Positions 36,723 to 44,830 of a DNA stretch of 64,000 nucleotides are shown here, piece by piece; position 1 is the stretch's first letter, and every line of letters starts with the position of its first letter. The DNA is taken from contig NZ_CP018082.1 of the NCBI RefSeq assembly GCF_001886715.1, forward strand, positions 6,634,001-6,698,000, given 5' to 3'. The position numbers and the translations under genes are program-made. This DNA comes from Nocardia mangyaensis (GTDB lineage: Bacteria; Actinomycetota; Actinomycetes; Mycobacteriales; Mycobacteriaceae). The notes beneath the pieces were generated by a model that searched no databases, was not told the origin of the DNA, and saw nothing but the letters and a program-made list of their open reading frames with translations.

Positions 36723-37343
36723 TCAGTTCTCCTTACCGATGGATTTCTCTACTACGGAGGCGATTTCCATGATGTTGGCGCAGGGGTCGAGGTTCTGGCG
36801 CTGACCGAGGCTCAGGCTGTGCGTCCGAACGAACACCACACCGACCTTCGTCAGGAGGTGCACACTGCAGTCGTTTTCGCTGCCAGGTTCACCATTGACA
36901 AACCCCGCCTGGCGACCGTTGACGGTCGTCGGCTCCAACCACTCCCCGTTCTTGCGGAGGTTCTCCTCCCAAGTGATATTTCCCGAGTCCAGCCCTAGCG
37001 ACATCGTCTGATCCGTGGTGCGGAAATCGCACGTCAAGAACGTGTACTCGGCCACCAGATCCGCGCCACGCTTTCGCGATTCCGGCTGGAAACCTGTCAA
37101 CTCGATGTCGGCGTCGCTGATCCACGTGCACGGATCAAACACCACCTTCGGCCGTGCCGTGGCCTGCGTGTACTGGTTGTCTTGCGGCGGCGGCTGCAAC
37201 TTCGGGTCCGTCAATGTCGGCCGCGCCGCCTGCGTCGACGCGCTAGGTGTCAACGAAGTAGGAGTATCGGGCTCAGTAGTCGTCCCGCACCCTGTCACGA
37301 CCAACGCCATCAGAACGCCAGCGACAACAAATCCCGACCTCAT
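36723..37343 (-). CDS. DUF3558-family lipoprotein
   Basis: A 206-aa lipoprotein: signal peptide 1-18 and lipobox VTGC (Cys19), a Thr/Pro/Ser linker, then a DUF3558-type domain (about 68-206) with characteristic FDPCTWISDADIELTGF, TFLTCDFR, NDCSVHLL and DPCANI. Four Cys in the domain probably form two disulfides. DUF3558 lipoproteins are frequent in Nocardia and often sit beside ESX cargo genes. Four bases separate it from the PPE-like gene. An envelope receptor or immunity role is inference. Confidence 0.85.
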   Translation of the reverse strand: MRSGFVVAGVLMALVVTGCGTTTEPDTPTSLTPSASTQAARPTLTDPKLQPPPQDNQYTQATARPKVVFDPCTWISDADIELTGFQPESRKRGADLVAEYTFLTCDFRTTDQTMSLGLDSGNITWEENLRKNGEWLEPTTVNGRQAGFVNGEPGSENDCSVHLLTKVGVVFVRTHSLSLGQRQNLDPCANIMEIASVVEKSIGKEN

Positions 37344-37350
37344 ACCCGTC

Positions 37351-37707
37351 CTAATGTCCGATTGCGCTCAATGCCGCGGCCCTGAGTTCATCCACCTCGG
37401 CCAAGATGCCTGCGGCCAGCAGGTATCCATCAGCCATTCCCCTCGCCGCCGAAGCCATCTGCTCGAGCACCTGCTTCGCCCCCGTCGCCTTGTTCGCGAA
37501 TCCCTGTTGCAACTGCTGCGCGGAGTCCAGCGGCCCGAACCCGTGGATCCGTTCGAGCCGCAACGCGGTGCCGGACCACTCATCGCACTGCGCCGCGAAC
37601 CGGAGGTACGCCTGTGCGACCTCCCGAGCAGCATCCGGCTCCATAGTCAACGTCCCTGCCGACGCCCCCTGCCACAGCTGCGCCGCAGCATCCCCTCCGA
37701 TAGCCAC
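37351..37707 (-). CDS. Helical WXG100/EspC-like small protein
   Basis: A 118-aa, all-helical protein without signal peptide or cysteine-rich domain: TMEPDAAREVAQAYLRFAAQC and KATGAKQVLEQMASAARGM are amphipathic helices, consistent with a WXG100-like hairpin although the exact WXG triad is absent (QLWQGAS and DEWSG occur). GTG 37707 has GGGAGGG six bases upstream. It precedes the DUF3558 lipoprotein gene by seven bases. Likely an ESX co-substrate; confidence in the family is modest. Confidence 0.6.
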   Translation of the reverse strand: MAIGGDAAAQLWQGASAGTLTMEPDAAREVAQAYLRFAAQCDEWSGTALRLERIHGFGPLDSAQQLQQGFANKATGAKQVLEQMASAARGMADGYLLAAGILAEVDELRAAALSAIGH

Positions 37708-37892
37708 CTGAGCCCTCCCTATCGCTCGACCGACGAGTCTAACCGCATCCACCCCACGTGGCAGCTGCCACCGCAGGCCTCGAGAGTGCGCGCAATCGAG
37801 CCAACCTTCAAGACTCGCAGAACATGCGAGCTCTGCCTCCTAGCGCTCAAGCATTACTCACCGACGGAACCGCCGTCAGTTTTAGACCTAGC

Positions 37893-38075
37893 TCAGGACA
37901 TCAGTGATGTCTCTACTTTGCCCGAGGGTGATCGTGTCGCAGGAACTCGCTCGTGAACGGCGGATCCACAGCCGACGACCAGAACGACCACCACCGCCAC
38001 GCATACGGCAAGGGCGATCGAGCCATATTCCCCATCGGGGTTACCAGTACTTGCGGTTTCGCGTGTCCTCGGCAT
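37893..38075 (-). CDS. Small membrane or lipoprotein (60 aa)
   Basis: A 60-aa frame overlapping the end of the YbaB-like gene by 35 bases in another frame. Residues 16-35 are a strongly hydrophobic helix ending in VVGCGS, which resembles a lipobox at Cys36, followed by a short polar tail. ATG 38075 is the only sensible start; alternative starts after the YbaB stop are absent. Composition differs from shadow frames. Function unknown. Confidence 0.5.
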   Translation of the reverse strand: MPRTRETASTGNPDGEYGSIALAVCVAVVVVLVVGCGSAVHERVPATRSPSGKVETSLMS

Positions 38076-38661
38076 CCCATTCGTCGGATTGATTACGCAG
38101 GGCTTCGGCCTCCGCCCGTGCGCGCGCCGCCCGCGACTGGGCGATGCGATAAGCAGCCCACTGCGCTGAATCCTGCGGGACCGTAGCGGCGGCAGCGTCA
38201 TATTCGGCGGATGCCTCGGCGGCAGGCATACTCGGCACTGCATATTGGCGAGTTGCTGGTGGGGCGTATGTCAGCTGGGGCTGGGAATTCGGCGGAGGCG
38301 GGGAATACTGACTTGGCTGAGGCTGGCTGATAGTCGGTGCGTTGCCCACTTGGCGACGGTCTGCGGTGAGCTCGCTGTCAGTCATCGCGGCGAGCCTCGA
38401 CACGACCGGATCGTCGTACAGTTCGGCCATCGCATCATTCGCCCGGCCTGCGGCGTCCTCTGTCGCGTGTTGGTGGGCGCGCAAAAGCAAGTCAGCGAGG
38501 ACCTGTGGCCCGTAGGCGAGCGCTTCCGGGGTGAGTGAGAGCGCCGTGAGCCTTCCGCTCCCATCAGCCTCGACGGTGACACCGCCAGTATCGACGCGGC
38601 CGCGAATCTGGTTGACGGCATGTCGAACCCGACTGAACTTGGCGGCAAGTTCTTCAGTCAT
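38041..38661 (-). CDS. YbaB/EbfC-family protein with Pro/Ala-rich extension
   Basis: A 206-aa protein. The first 95 residues match the YbaB/EbfC nucleoid-associated fold (AKFSRVRHAVNQIRGR, VTVEADGSGRLTALSLTPEA, LADLLLRAHQHATEDA). Residues 110-160 are Pro/Gln/Ser-rich and residues 165-200 a charged helix (RIAQSRAARARAEAEALRN). Such extended YbaB proteins are regular companions of ESX effector genes in mycolate bacteria, where their role is unresolved (DNA binding or secretion accessory). ATG 38661 follows GGGCTGAAG. Confidence 0.78.
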   Translation of the reverse strand: MTEELAAKFSRVRHAVNQIRGRVDTGGVTVEADGSGRLTALSLTPEALAYGPQVLADLLLRAHQHATEDAAGRANDAMAELYDDPVVSRLAAMTDSELTADRRQVGNAPTISQPQPSQYSPPPPNSQPQLTYAPPATRQYAVPSMPAAEASAEYDAAAATVPQDSAQWAAYRIAQSRAARARAEAEALRNQSDEWDAEDTRNRKYW

Positions 38662-38675
38662 CTTCAGCCCTTTCG

Positions 38676-39446
38676 TCAGCGAGCGGTCGTCGTAGAGGTC
38701 GAACTTGCGGCGAGTAGTCCTGCGGGCCAGCCGGGATAGGCAGGGCGCGCCGAGGGTGGGCTTGCGTTCAACACGCGTTCCCGCTCCGCAGGCAGGCTTG
38801 GATCTAGGCTCAATGCCCATGGATCGCACTGCTGCCTATCGCCGGATAGTGGAATTTCGACGGACCATCCTTCGAACAGGTCGAACACCGGCGCCTGCCA
38901 GTGCGGAGAGTCCGAGAACTGCCATGGCATGTTGGCGGGCAATACGGAATCATTCGAATCAGCCCTGAAATGCATCGCCGACGACTCACCACGTGACCGC
39001 CAGCTCAAATACCCTTCACCCTCGGGTACAGCAACTTCCGTACCCAGCATGCAGAATTCGACCACGAAATCTCTCGGCGTTCCGTGTATGGCGTTAATAT
39101 GCGTCAACAATGTTCCAAATATTGGACCCCGTTTCCATGTTTCCTCAAGCTCAGACTTGATTCTGAAGTCAATCGATTCACGAAATCCAGGATACGTTCG
39201 ATCAAGTCCGGACTGCTGACCAACAATTCGCGCTTCGAAGCCAGCGCGGGCCAGCACCCCTTGACCCGAGCTCAAGTCAACACCTGGGGCACCAGACCAA
39301 ACTGCTGTAGCCATCCGAACTTCCCCCGGTGGCCGATACGGTGGGATTTCTTCAGGATAGCCCCCTTCCGGTGCTGAACACCCGACCATAAGCACGAAGA
39401 CCAGTCCGGCTGGAACAACATTGCGTATCGCAATCTTCCTGATCAT
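38676..39446 (-). CDS. Lipoprotein of unknown family following the 823-aa effector-like gene
   Basis: A 256-aa lipoprotein. The signal peptide ends in lipobox MVGC (Cys23) and a short Pro-rich linker follows. The mature domain (about 45-230) is rich in aromatic and charged residues (GFRESIDFRIKSELEETWKR, DFVVEFCMLGTEV, WRSRGES, DLFEGWSVEIPL) with an isolated Cys pair. ATG 39446 overlaps the upstream stop (ATGA). No family recognised. Its direct coupling to a large exported-type protein fits an immunity or accessory role, which is inference. The DNA here is visibly less GC-rich than its surroundings. Confidence 0.7.
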   Translation of the reverse strand: MIRKIAIRNVVPAGLVFVLMVGCSAPEGGYPEEIPPYRPPGEVRMATAVWSGAPGVDLSSGQGVLARAGFEARIVGQQSGLDRTYPGFRESIDFRIKSELEETWKRGPIFGTLLTHINAIHGTPRDFVVEFCMLGTEVAVPEGEGYLSWRSRGESSAMHFRADSNDSVLPANMPWQFSDSPHWQAPVFDLFEGWSVEIPLSGDRQQCDPWALSLDPSLPAERERVLNASPPSARPAYPGWPAGLLAASSTSTTTAR

Positions 39447-41914
39447 GTGCGAACCCATCTATTGTGCTCACTGCGCCCACTCTCATTCGTGGCCAAGACA
39501 TCCGAAATTCGCGCCTCTTGATCCGAGCTCGGTGGCCGCACCGCAAGACCGAGCTCGTCAGACTCACCATTGTTCGCAAGCGCCAAGTACCTATCGATAT
39601 CCCGCTGATCCATGGCACTGGCATTTACCAGAACGGATCCGATCTCTTTGCTGTTATCATACCCCCCAGGCGTGTCTGACATATACTCGCTATAGGTTTT
39701 CATTCGGTCACCGTTCTTGAATTCCGGAGGCAGCGAATCAAAGTCCAGCGCTCCATTACTCGCCATCGCTTGGATCATACGGTAGCCGCGGTCATTTGCC
39801 GATCCGAAGTTTGGGGCGTCATAGGTGCCGCCATCAGTCTTCAATGGAGCATGCGGAGAAACCGATTCCGGATCGACAGTAAGGAACGATTTACCTGGTT
39901 CAGCGACCGCTGCGATAGCCGCCTGACCCGGACCTAGACCGCCGAGCATGATCTGACCAGCGGTATACGCCTGATTGAGCCGCGTCGTCTTGTCTGCAGC
40001 TTCTTTTTGGTTCGCACCAACCTGCTGGTCATGGTCAACGGCGATTCCTTGGTTCGTCAGCCATTCCAACCGAGTTGCATACTGCCCGTTCTCGGTGTTC
40101 TTGTCTGCGATGAAGGCAGAGTCCATCCGCTGCGATTCAGCCAACGCCGCCCCATTGATCGTGGCGCTGGAGAGTTCGTCACCAGACAGCACACTGAATA
40201 CTCGGATAGACTCTACCGGCGTGATTGGACCAAAACCCTGCGTACCGGACAAGCCGTCGTCCATGTCGGCCATCTTCCCGACATACGGCGCCAACGCCTT
40301 CGCTACTTCTTGGGAGGTCCCGGCGGTCATGCCGCCGGTCTGTCCCTCTCCGGTTCCAGCGAGCAGCAGTTCATAGTTGTTGATGCCATTCTTGGTATCA
40401 GTGGCCGAGATGATCTGCGACAACCCATGTGCGGACTTTCCGGCCAATTCAGCATCGGGCAATTCACCCGATTTCGCATTGTCTGCTATCCAGTCGGTCA
40501 TCGGCGCTATGGCCGGACTTTTCGGGTCTTCCGATTCATAGGTCAACAACGGAAGGACCGCCGTCTTCGGATCGTATCCGGCGCCCAAGATCTCCGGGCT
40601 CCCCTCCCCCGTCAGGAATGCGGTCGTGGCCTCCGGATTCCTGGCAGCCAACTCGACCGCATCGCCCACCGCACCATCGAGGCCCGGAACCGAACCATCG
40701 CTGACCTGAGAGTTGTTCTGTTCCAGCCACGCCATGTGGGCGCCCTGCCGATACAACTCTGTAGATATCTTCGTGCCCGGCTCGTTTCCTGACTCCGCCT
40801 GAGACAACGCGTCTATGAATCGTGCCTGCTGCTCAACGTACGCGGGTGATGCACCGTCGATCGCGGCTCCGGGTGCTCCCGAAGCATTGCCGTCAGGAGC
40901 ACCACCGGCGCTGATTCGAGTCGAGACCAGTTCCTGCATACTCGTCGGGAGCTGATCATAGCCGCCAGGATTGACAAGTTTTCCGTTGACATCTCGACCG
41001 GTGCCAACCTTCTCGTTAGACAAGATCATCGCTGAGTTCGCCATAGACGCTGCCGCTTGCTGTCCCGCTGGGCCTTGAGCACGGAGCTGCTCGCTGGTTT
41101 GGGTGAAGCCATCGGCGCCTGCGGCGTTCATGAAGTTCTGCAAGTACGCCTTTGTAGAAGCCGGAATAGTCGCTTCCTCGCCCCGCAGGTACGCGTCGAG
41201 CTGCTCGGGTGGAATACCGGCAGCCTTGAAGTCATCTTTAACCTGATCCAGGACCTCATCCGGGATCGGCCTTCCGTCCGCGACAGCAGCGCTGATCTGG
41301 TTGCCGAGCTTCGCACCCCTGTCACCACTCAGTCCACCAGAGCCGCTCACGGCTCCGCCGGGACCACCGTGCTGCTCGAGGTCGGTCAAGCCGAGGGCGG
41401 CAGCGAATTTCAGGGCGTTTAGCGCGGTTGCGATGCTGTTGAGATACTCCTTCAGCGTCGTTGTGAAGTCAGTCGCCACGTTGACAAGCTTTTGCTGCAT
41501 GACAACCGTGACTGGATCCGTGGCCTGGGTGCCGGTCAGTGCTGGTGCAGTGACGGTTCCGTCGTCGGCGATCGTCAGGTTGGGATAGCCGGCCTGGATC
41601 ATGGTGACGGCGTTGAGCAGTGCGCTGCGGTGGCCGTCTATACCGCTACCTTGCGTGGTGAGCGTTTCGCCGATGGACACCGCGGCGCGCCGAGTCTGGG
41701 ATGAGGACAGCAGCTCCGACACCGCCCGCATCGATGCGGTCGTCGCTGCGTCGCCCTCCCAGTCGAGTGCGGTTTGATCGACAGCACGGTCCACTTTGGC
41801 CATCCGGTCAGCAAGCCCATCACCAGCGGTGACGATCGCCCGGCCAGCCGTGACCAGGGCCGTCGGCTGCCAGGACCTCACCTGGGAGATCGTGGGCACG
41901 GCGTCGCCGCTCAT
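39443..41914 (-). CDS. Large type VII secretion-associated effector-like protein (823 aa)
   Basis: An 823-aa protein without a Sec signal. Residues 1-190 are helical and resemble the N-terminal secretion domain of ESX-associated proteins (SWQPTALVTAGRAIVTAGDG, WEGDAATTASMRAVSELL). Residues about 200-800 are an extended helical region like the TPR-repeat-region proteins of mycobacteria (Rv2082 / Rv3899c-type), with PPEQLDAYLRGEEATIPAST and PTSMQELVSTRIS. No known toxin motif was seen in the C-terminus. ATG 41914 overlaps the stop of the EspC-like gene. Likely the main cargo of the island; the family call is by pattern only. Confidence 0.65.
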   Translation of the reverse strand: MSGDAVPTISQVRSWQPTALVTAGRAIVTAGDGLADRMAKVDRAVDQTALDWEGDAATTASMRAVSELLSSSQTRRAAVSIGETLTTQGSGIDGHRSALLNAVTMIQAGYPNLTIADDGTVTAPALTGTQATDPVTVVMQQKLVNVATDFTTTLKEYLNSIATALNALKFAAALGLTDLEQHGGPGGAVSGSGGLSGDRGAKLGNQISAAVADGRPIPDEVLDQVKDDFKAAGIPPEQLDAYLRGEEATIPASTKAYLQNFMNAAGADGFTQTSEQLRAQGPAGQQAAASMANSAMILSNEKVGTGRDVNGKLVNPGGYDQLPTSMQELVSTRISAGGAPDGNASGAPGAAIDGASPAYVEQQARFIDALSQAESGNEPGTKISTELYRQGAHMAWLEQNNSQVSDGSVPGLDGAVGDAVELAARNPEATTAFLTGEGSPEILGAGYDPKTAVLPLLTYESEDPKSPAIAPMTDWIADNAKSGELPDAELAGKSAHGLSQIISATDTKNGINNYELLLAGTGEGQTGGMTAGTSQEVAKALAPYVGKMADMDDGLSGTQGFGPITPVESIRVFSVLSGDELSSATINGAALAESQRMDSAFIADKNTENGQYATRLEWLTNQGIAVDHDQQVGANQKEAADKTTRLNQAYTAGQIMLGGLGPGQAAIAAVAEPGKSFLTVDPESVSPHAPLKTDGGTYDAPNFGSANDRGYRMIQAMASNGALDFDSLPPEFKNGDRMKTYSEYMSDTPGGYDNSKEIGSVLVNASAMDQRDIDRYLALANNGESDELGLAVRPPSSDQEARISDVLATNESGRSEHNRWVRT

Positions 41915-42219
41915 TCGACCTCGCTCCGCAAACCATCCAGCTGGCCTTTAAACACGGTGTCGACCTCTTCATAGCTGTTCGCGGCAGTCGCCGCGCCCTG
42001 ACTCATCTGCCGAACGTTCGTCTCGTGCTCGGTGATGTTGGCGCCCAGCTTTTCGTTGATACGGCCCAGCAGCTCATCGATGCCGGCTCCCGGCATGACC
42101 ACTGCTTCGAGCCCGGAGCTGACAGGGCCCATGATGGTGCCGATGCTGTCGGCCTCAACGTTGAGCGTGCCTGACAATGCGCGCAGCGCATCCAAGTCCG
42201 CTTTGACCAAGTCCCCCAC
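41911..42219 (-). CDS. EspC/WXG100-like secretion partner
   Basis: A 102-aa helical-hairpin protein of the EspC type (VGDLVKADLDALRALSGTLN, then ITEHETNVRQMSQGAATAAN and SYEEVDTVFKGQLDGLRSEV). GTG 42219 has GGGAGGTGG seven bases upstream and is preferred over ATG 42243. It is the first gene of the island and is coupled by ATGA to the 823-aa gene, as expected for a heterodimeric secretion pair, in which one partner supplies the C-terminal export signal. Confidence 0.75.
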   Translation of the reverse strand: MGDLVKADLDALRALSGTLNVEADSIGTIMGPVSSGLEAVVMPGAGIDELLGRINEKLGANITEHETNVRQMSQGAATAANSYEEVDTVFKGQLDGLRSEVE

Positions 42220-42282
42220 GTAGCCACCTCCCGGAACGGGCATCGAACCTGCCCGCGCGTCATCTGAGCCGATTGTTGTGCG

Positions 42283-42288
42283 ATTCTA
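42283..42288 (-). promoter_or_regulatory. Probable -10 box of the secretion island
   Basis: TAGAAT on the minus strand (42283-42288) matches the -10 consensus at five of six positions. A start near 42276 gives a leader of about 57 bases to GTG 42219. A matching -35 is weak (GGCAAC at 17-base spacing), so an activator may be needed. Confidence 0.45.
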
Positions 42289-42815
42289 GTGTCCGATTTT
42301 GGCTGGTTGCCCACTGATCTCGGAGTGTGTAGCGTCACACGAACAAGAACGGCCGCCCGGCGAGCGCCAACTCACCGAACGGCCTGGGTACGAAACAGGT
42401 ACACACTGTTCGCACCGTGGGATGAAATCCTACATGCAACAGCTCGGCGCCTCATGGCGTCGGGCCTTCGTCGTTCTAGGGTGAGGTCTGCCCCGCGCGA
42501 CGGGCCACCTGCGTTCCTGGGCTCCTGGCCGCTGTTGTCGGTCGTTATCGGAGAGCCCGACCGAGGGACACACAACCCTGACACCCAGCCTCCTGCGAGC
42601 ACCTTCGTCGTACGCCTCGCACGTACGCACCTGGCCGGTTCGGGAGTGCACACCTACGCCCAGGTCCAACCCCGCCACACGCCGATCCAGGCGTGGGGCT
42701 ACCAGTGTTGGCCGAGGTCGCGAATCGGGGTCGGTGAGCGGGGAGCCGGGCAGGGATGGTTACGACACCGGCACCCCTGGGTGCTCCGATCGGAGCTCGC
42801 CGCGCACCCCCGCAT
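42289..42815. other. Gene-free stretch between the secretion island and the toxin-antitoxin pair
   Basis: About 530 bases with no supported gene. Frames in both directions are Arg/Pro/Ser-rich shadows. It contains only short imperfect repeats (for example GTGT-ACAC near 42325) and no recognised insertion-sequence end. It may be the remains of a former gene between the divergently read islands. Confidence 0.5.
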
Positions 42816-42834
42816 CCCGAATCGGGTACCATTA
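42816..42834 (+). promoter_or_regulatory. Palindrome and -10 box ahead of the mazEF-type pair
   Basis: CCCGA-A-TCGGG (42816-42826) is a perfect 5-base inverted repeat a few bases upstream of CATTAT (42829-42834), a plausible -10. The ATG of the antitoxin starts only five bases after the box, so the transcript is probably leaderless or nearly so. The palindrome is well placed as an operator for the toxin-antitoxin complex. Confidence 0.45.
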
Positions 42835-42838
42835 TGGG

Positions 42839-43084
42839 ATGAGCTCGCAGATTTCGATTCGTCTCGCCGAGGCAACCGTCAGATACCTGGACAGCACCGT
42901 ATCCAGCGGTGCTGCACCGAGCCGCGCAGCGATCATCGAGCAAGCACTCGAACGCGACCGGCTTCGCCGAACCGCCGAGGCTGACGCCGCGATCCTTGCC
43001 GCCCTTGCCGAAAGCACCCCAGACGACGACATGAACGACCTCGCCGCACACGCGGCACGCACGCCCATGGACGACCTCGCGTGA
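42839..43084 (+). CDS. Antitoxin of a MazEF-type pair
   Basis: An 81-aa ribbon-helix-helix antitoxin. Residues 1-45 are the DNA-binding RHH (SSQISIRLAEATVRYLDS, SRAAIIEQALERDRLRR), and the acidic C-terminus (ESTPDDDMNDLAAHAARTP) is the flexible part that would wrap the toxin. Starts at ATG 42839. It overlaps the toxin gene by four bases (GTGA), the usual arrangement for balanced synthesis and autorepression. Confidence 0.85.
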   Translation: MSSQISIRLAEATVRYLDSTVSSGAAPSRAAIIEQALERDRLRRTAEADAAILAALAESTPDDDMNDLAAHAARTPMDDLA

Positions 43085-43380
43085 GGCCCATCCACCTCGC
43101 CCGACTCGACAAAACCCGACCCGTCCTCGTACTCACCCGCGAAGCCGTCCGCCCTTACCTCACCAGGGTCACCGTCGCACCGATCACCAGCACCATCCGC
43201 GGCTTGTCCACCGAAGTGCCTGTGGGCCGCCGCAATGGACTCGACCACGACTGCGTCGTCTCCTGCGACAACATCGTCACCATCCCCGTTGCCGATCTCG
43301 GCAAGGTCATCGGCTACCTCAACGCCGACGCCGAGCCCGCCCTCACCATCGCCATCAGATCAGCGTTCGAGCTGATCTGA
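43081..43380 (+). CDS. MazF/PemK-family endoribonuclease toxin
   Basis: A 99-aa toxin of the MazF/PemK family, which cuts RNA at short sequences. Conserved elements: DKTRPVLVLTR (about 10-20), VTVAPITSTIRGLSTEVPVG (about 30-50) and DCVVSCDNIVTIP (about 57-69), with the catalytic Arg and Thr/Ser positions in the first two. It starts with GTG 43081 inside a GTGA overlap. Target sequence cannot be predicted here. Confidence 0.9.
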   Translation: MRPIHLARLDKTRPVLVLTREAVRPYLTRVTVAPITSTIRGLSTEVPVGRRNGLDHDCVVSCDNIVTIPVADLGKVIGYLNADAEPALTIAIRSAFELI

Positions 43381-43502
43381 CGACGGTAGCGACGCTGTGC
43401 GCGGAGCCTAGGTGTCCGCCGCTGCTGGTCGACTATCCGACGAGGCCTGACCAGCCGACGAGTTCGCCGTCGCGATTCACGGCCAACGCCTGAACCAGAC
43501 GT

Positions 43503-43849
43503 TTACGCAGCGATCCCGAGGCCAAGGGCCACCGCGACCGGCGCCAGGTACTGCACCGGGAACGCGACGGTCTTGTACGAGCGGGCTCGTAGGACGGTCA
43601 CCACCGCGCCGGTGAAGTAGAGGATCAGGCCGATGGCGGCGGCGATGCCGATCGGCGGGACGAGTAGGCCGACCAGCAGACCGATGATCCGGCGGCCTTG
43701 GCGAGGCCGAGTGGGGTCCACCAGGTCTCGGGGACCCCGTAGGTGACCAGGGGTTCTACGACGAACGGGGCTCGGCGCAGGAGGGAGAACGCCGAAAAGC
43801 CGACCCAGAGGGCCGCGACGACGGTGACGATGAGGTAGGCGGTGCGCAT
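43503..43849 (-). pseudogene. DoxX-family membrane protein, disrupted by a frameshift
   Basis: Two frames together spell one four-helix DoxX-like protein. The N-terminal half (MRTAYLIVTVVAALWVGFSA to PLGLAKAAG) is in one frame and the C-terminal half (IIGLLVGLLVPPIGIAAAIG to VALGLGIAA) is in another. The join lies near 43689-43692, where inserting one base would restore AAG-IIGLLVG. Each piece alone lacks half of the membrane helices. This is either a real single-base deletion or a sequencing error. Confidence 0.8.
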
Positions 43850-44019
43850 GTCGTGGCTCCTTCAGTGGCCGCGCGTTTCGCGGCGTCTATCGAGGTGACG
43901 ACACAGGCGACCGAGCTGTGACATCGTCGCGTCAGGCCACCGAATCCTGACGCGAGTCGCCTGGAACTCACCGCCAAGCCATCCTTGGTAGGGCGGGAGC
44001 GCCTGCGGATATCGCAGAA

Positions 44020-44050
44020 CGGCCCCGCACCGTGTCCAGGTGCGGGGCCG
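44020..44050 (-). terminator. Terminator after gpmA
   Basis: Perfect 12-base arms (44020-44031 and 44039-44050, CGGCCCCGCACC) with a 7-base loop, 15 bases after the gpmA stop. The minus strand continues GTTCTGC, without a U-run. Confidence 0.75.
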
Positions 44051-44065
44051 ATTCGGACGAAACGA

Positions 44066-44803
44066 CTACTTGCCGCCCTGGTTGGCGACAGCCGCCGCAC
44101 CTGCCGCGGCGGCGGCCGGGTCGAGATATTCGGCGGGCTTGACCGGGCGCAGGTTCTCGTCGAGTTCGTAGCGCAGCGGGATGCCGGTGGGGATGTTCAG
44201 GCCGGAGATGTCCTCATCGGAGATGCCGTCGAGGTGCTTGACCAGGGCGCGCAGGGAGTTGCCGTGCGCGGCGACCAGGACGGTCTTGCCGGTCAGCAGT
44301 TCCTTGGAGATGGTGTTCTCCCAGTACGGGATCATCCGGGCGACGACGTCCTTCAGGCACTCGGTCTTGGGGACCTCGATGCCCGCGTAACGCGGGTCGC
44401 CTTCCTGGCTGTACTCGTTGTCGTCGGCGATCGGCGGCGGCGGGGTGTCGTAGCTGCGCCGCCACAGCATGAACTGGTCCTGGCCGTACTGCTCGCGGAC
44501 CTGCTCCTTGTTCTTGCCCTGCAGGTCGCCGTAGTGGCGCTCGTTGAGCCGCCAGTCGCGGATGACCGGGATCCAGTGCCGGTCGGCGGCGTCGAGGGCG
44601 TTGTTGGCGGTGCTGATCGCGCGGCGCAGCAGCGAGGTGTAGACGAGATCGGGCAGGATGTCGTGCTCTTTGAGCAGCTCACCCGCGCGCTTGCCCTCGG
44701 CGATGCCCTTGTCGGTCAGGTGCACGTCCACCCAGCCGGTGAACAGGTTGAGGGCATTCCATTCGCTCTCGCCGTGGCGCAGCAGCACGAGGGTGTGGGT
44801 CAT
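44066..44803 (-). CDS. gpmA: 2,3-bisphosphoglycerate-dependent phosphoglycerate mutase
   Basis: A 245-aa glycolytic enzyme interconverting 3- and 2-phosphoglycerate. The phospho-histidine is His10 in [10 protein letters not shown], the substrate segment [11 protein letters not shown] and second His ([15 protein letters not shown]) are intact. An Ala-rich C-terminal tail ([10 protein letters not shown]) is actinobacterial. In M. tuberculosis gpm1 (Rv0489) directly precedes senX3; here about 13 kb of accessory DNA separates them. ATG 44803. Confidence 0.95.
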   Translation of the reverse strand: MTHTLVLLRHGESEWNALNLFTGWVDVHLTDKGIAEGKRAGELLKEHDILPDLVYTSLLRRAISTANNALDAADRHWIPVIRDWRLNERHYGDLQGKNKEQVREQYGQDQFMLWRRSYDTPPPPIADDNEYSQEGDPRYAGIEVPKTECLKDVVARMIPYWENTISKELLTGKTVLVAAHGNSLRALVKHLDGISDEDISGLNIPTGIPLRYELDENLRPVKPAEYLDPAAAAAGAAAVANQGGK

Positions 44804-44830
44804 GGGGTCATTCTGGCATTTCGCCGACGC

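Noticed and set aside
42734..42838. Longer antitoxin start at 42734
   Set aside because: The added 35 residues have no RHH-like pattern and lack a ribosome binding site; the RHH fold begins at ATG 42839.
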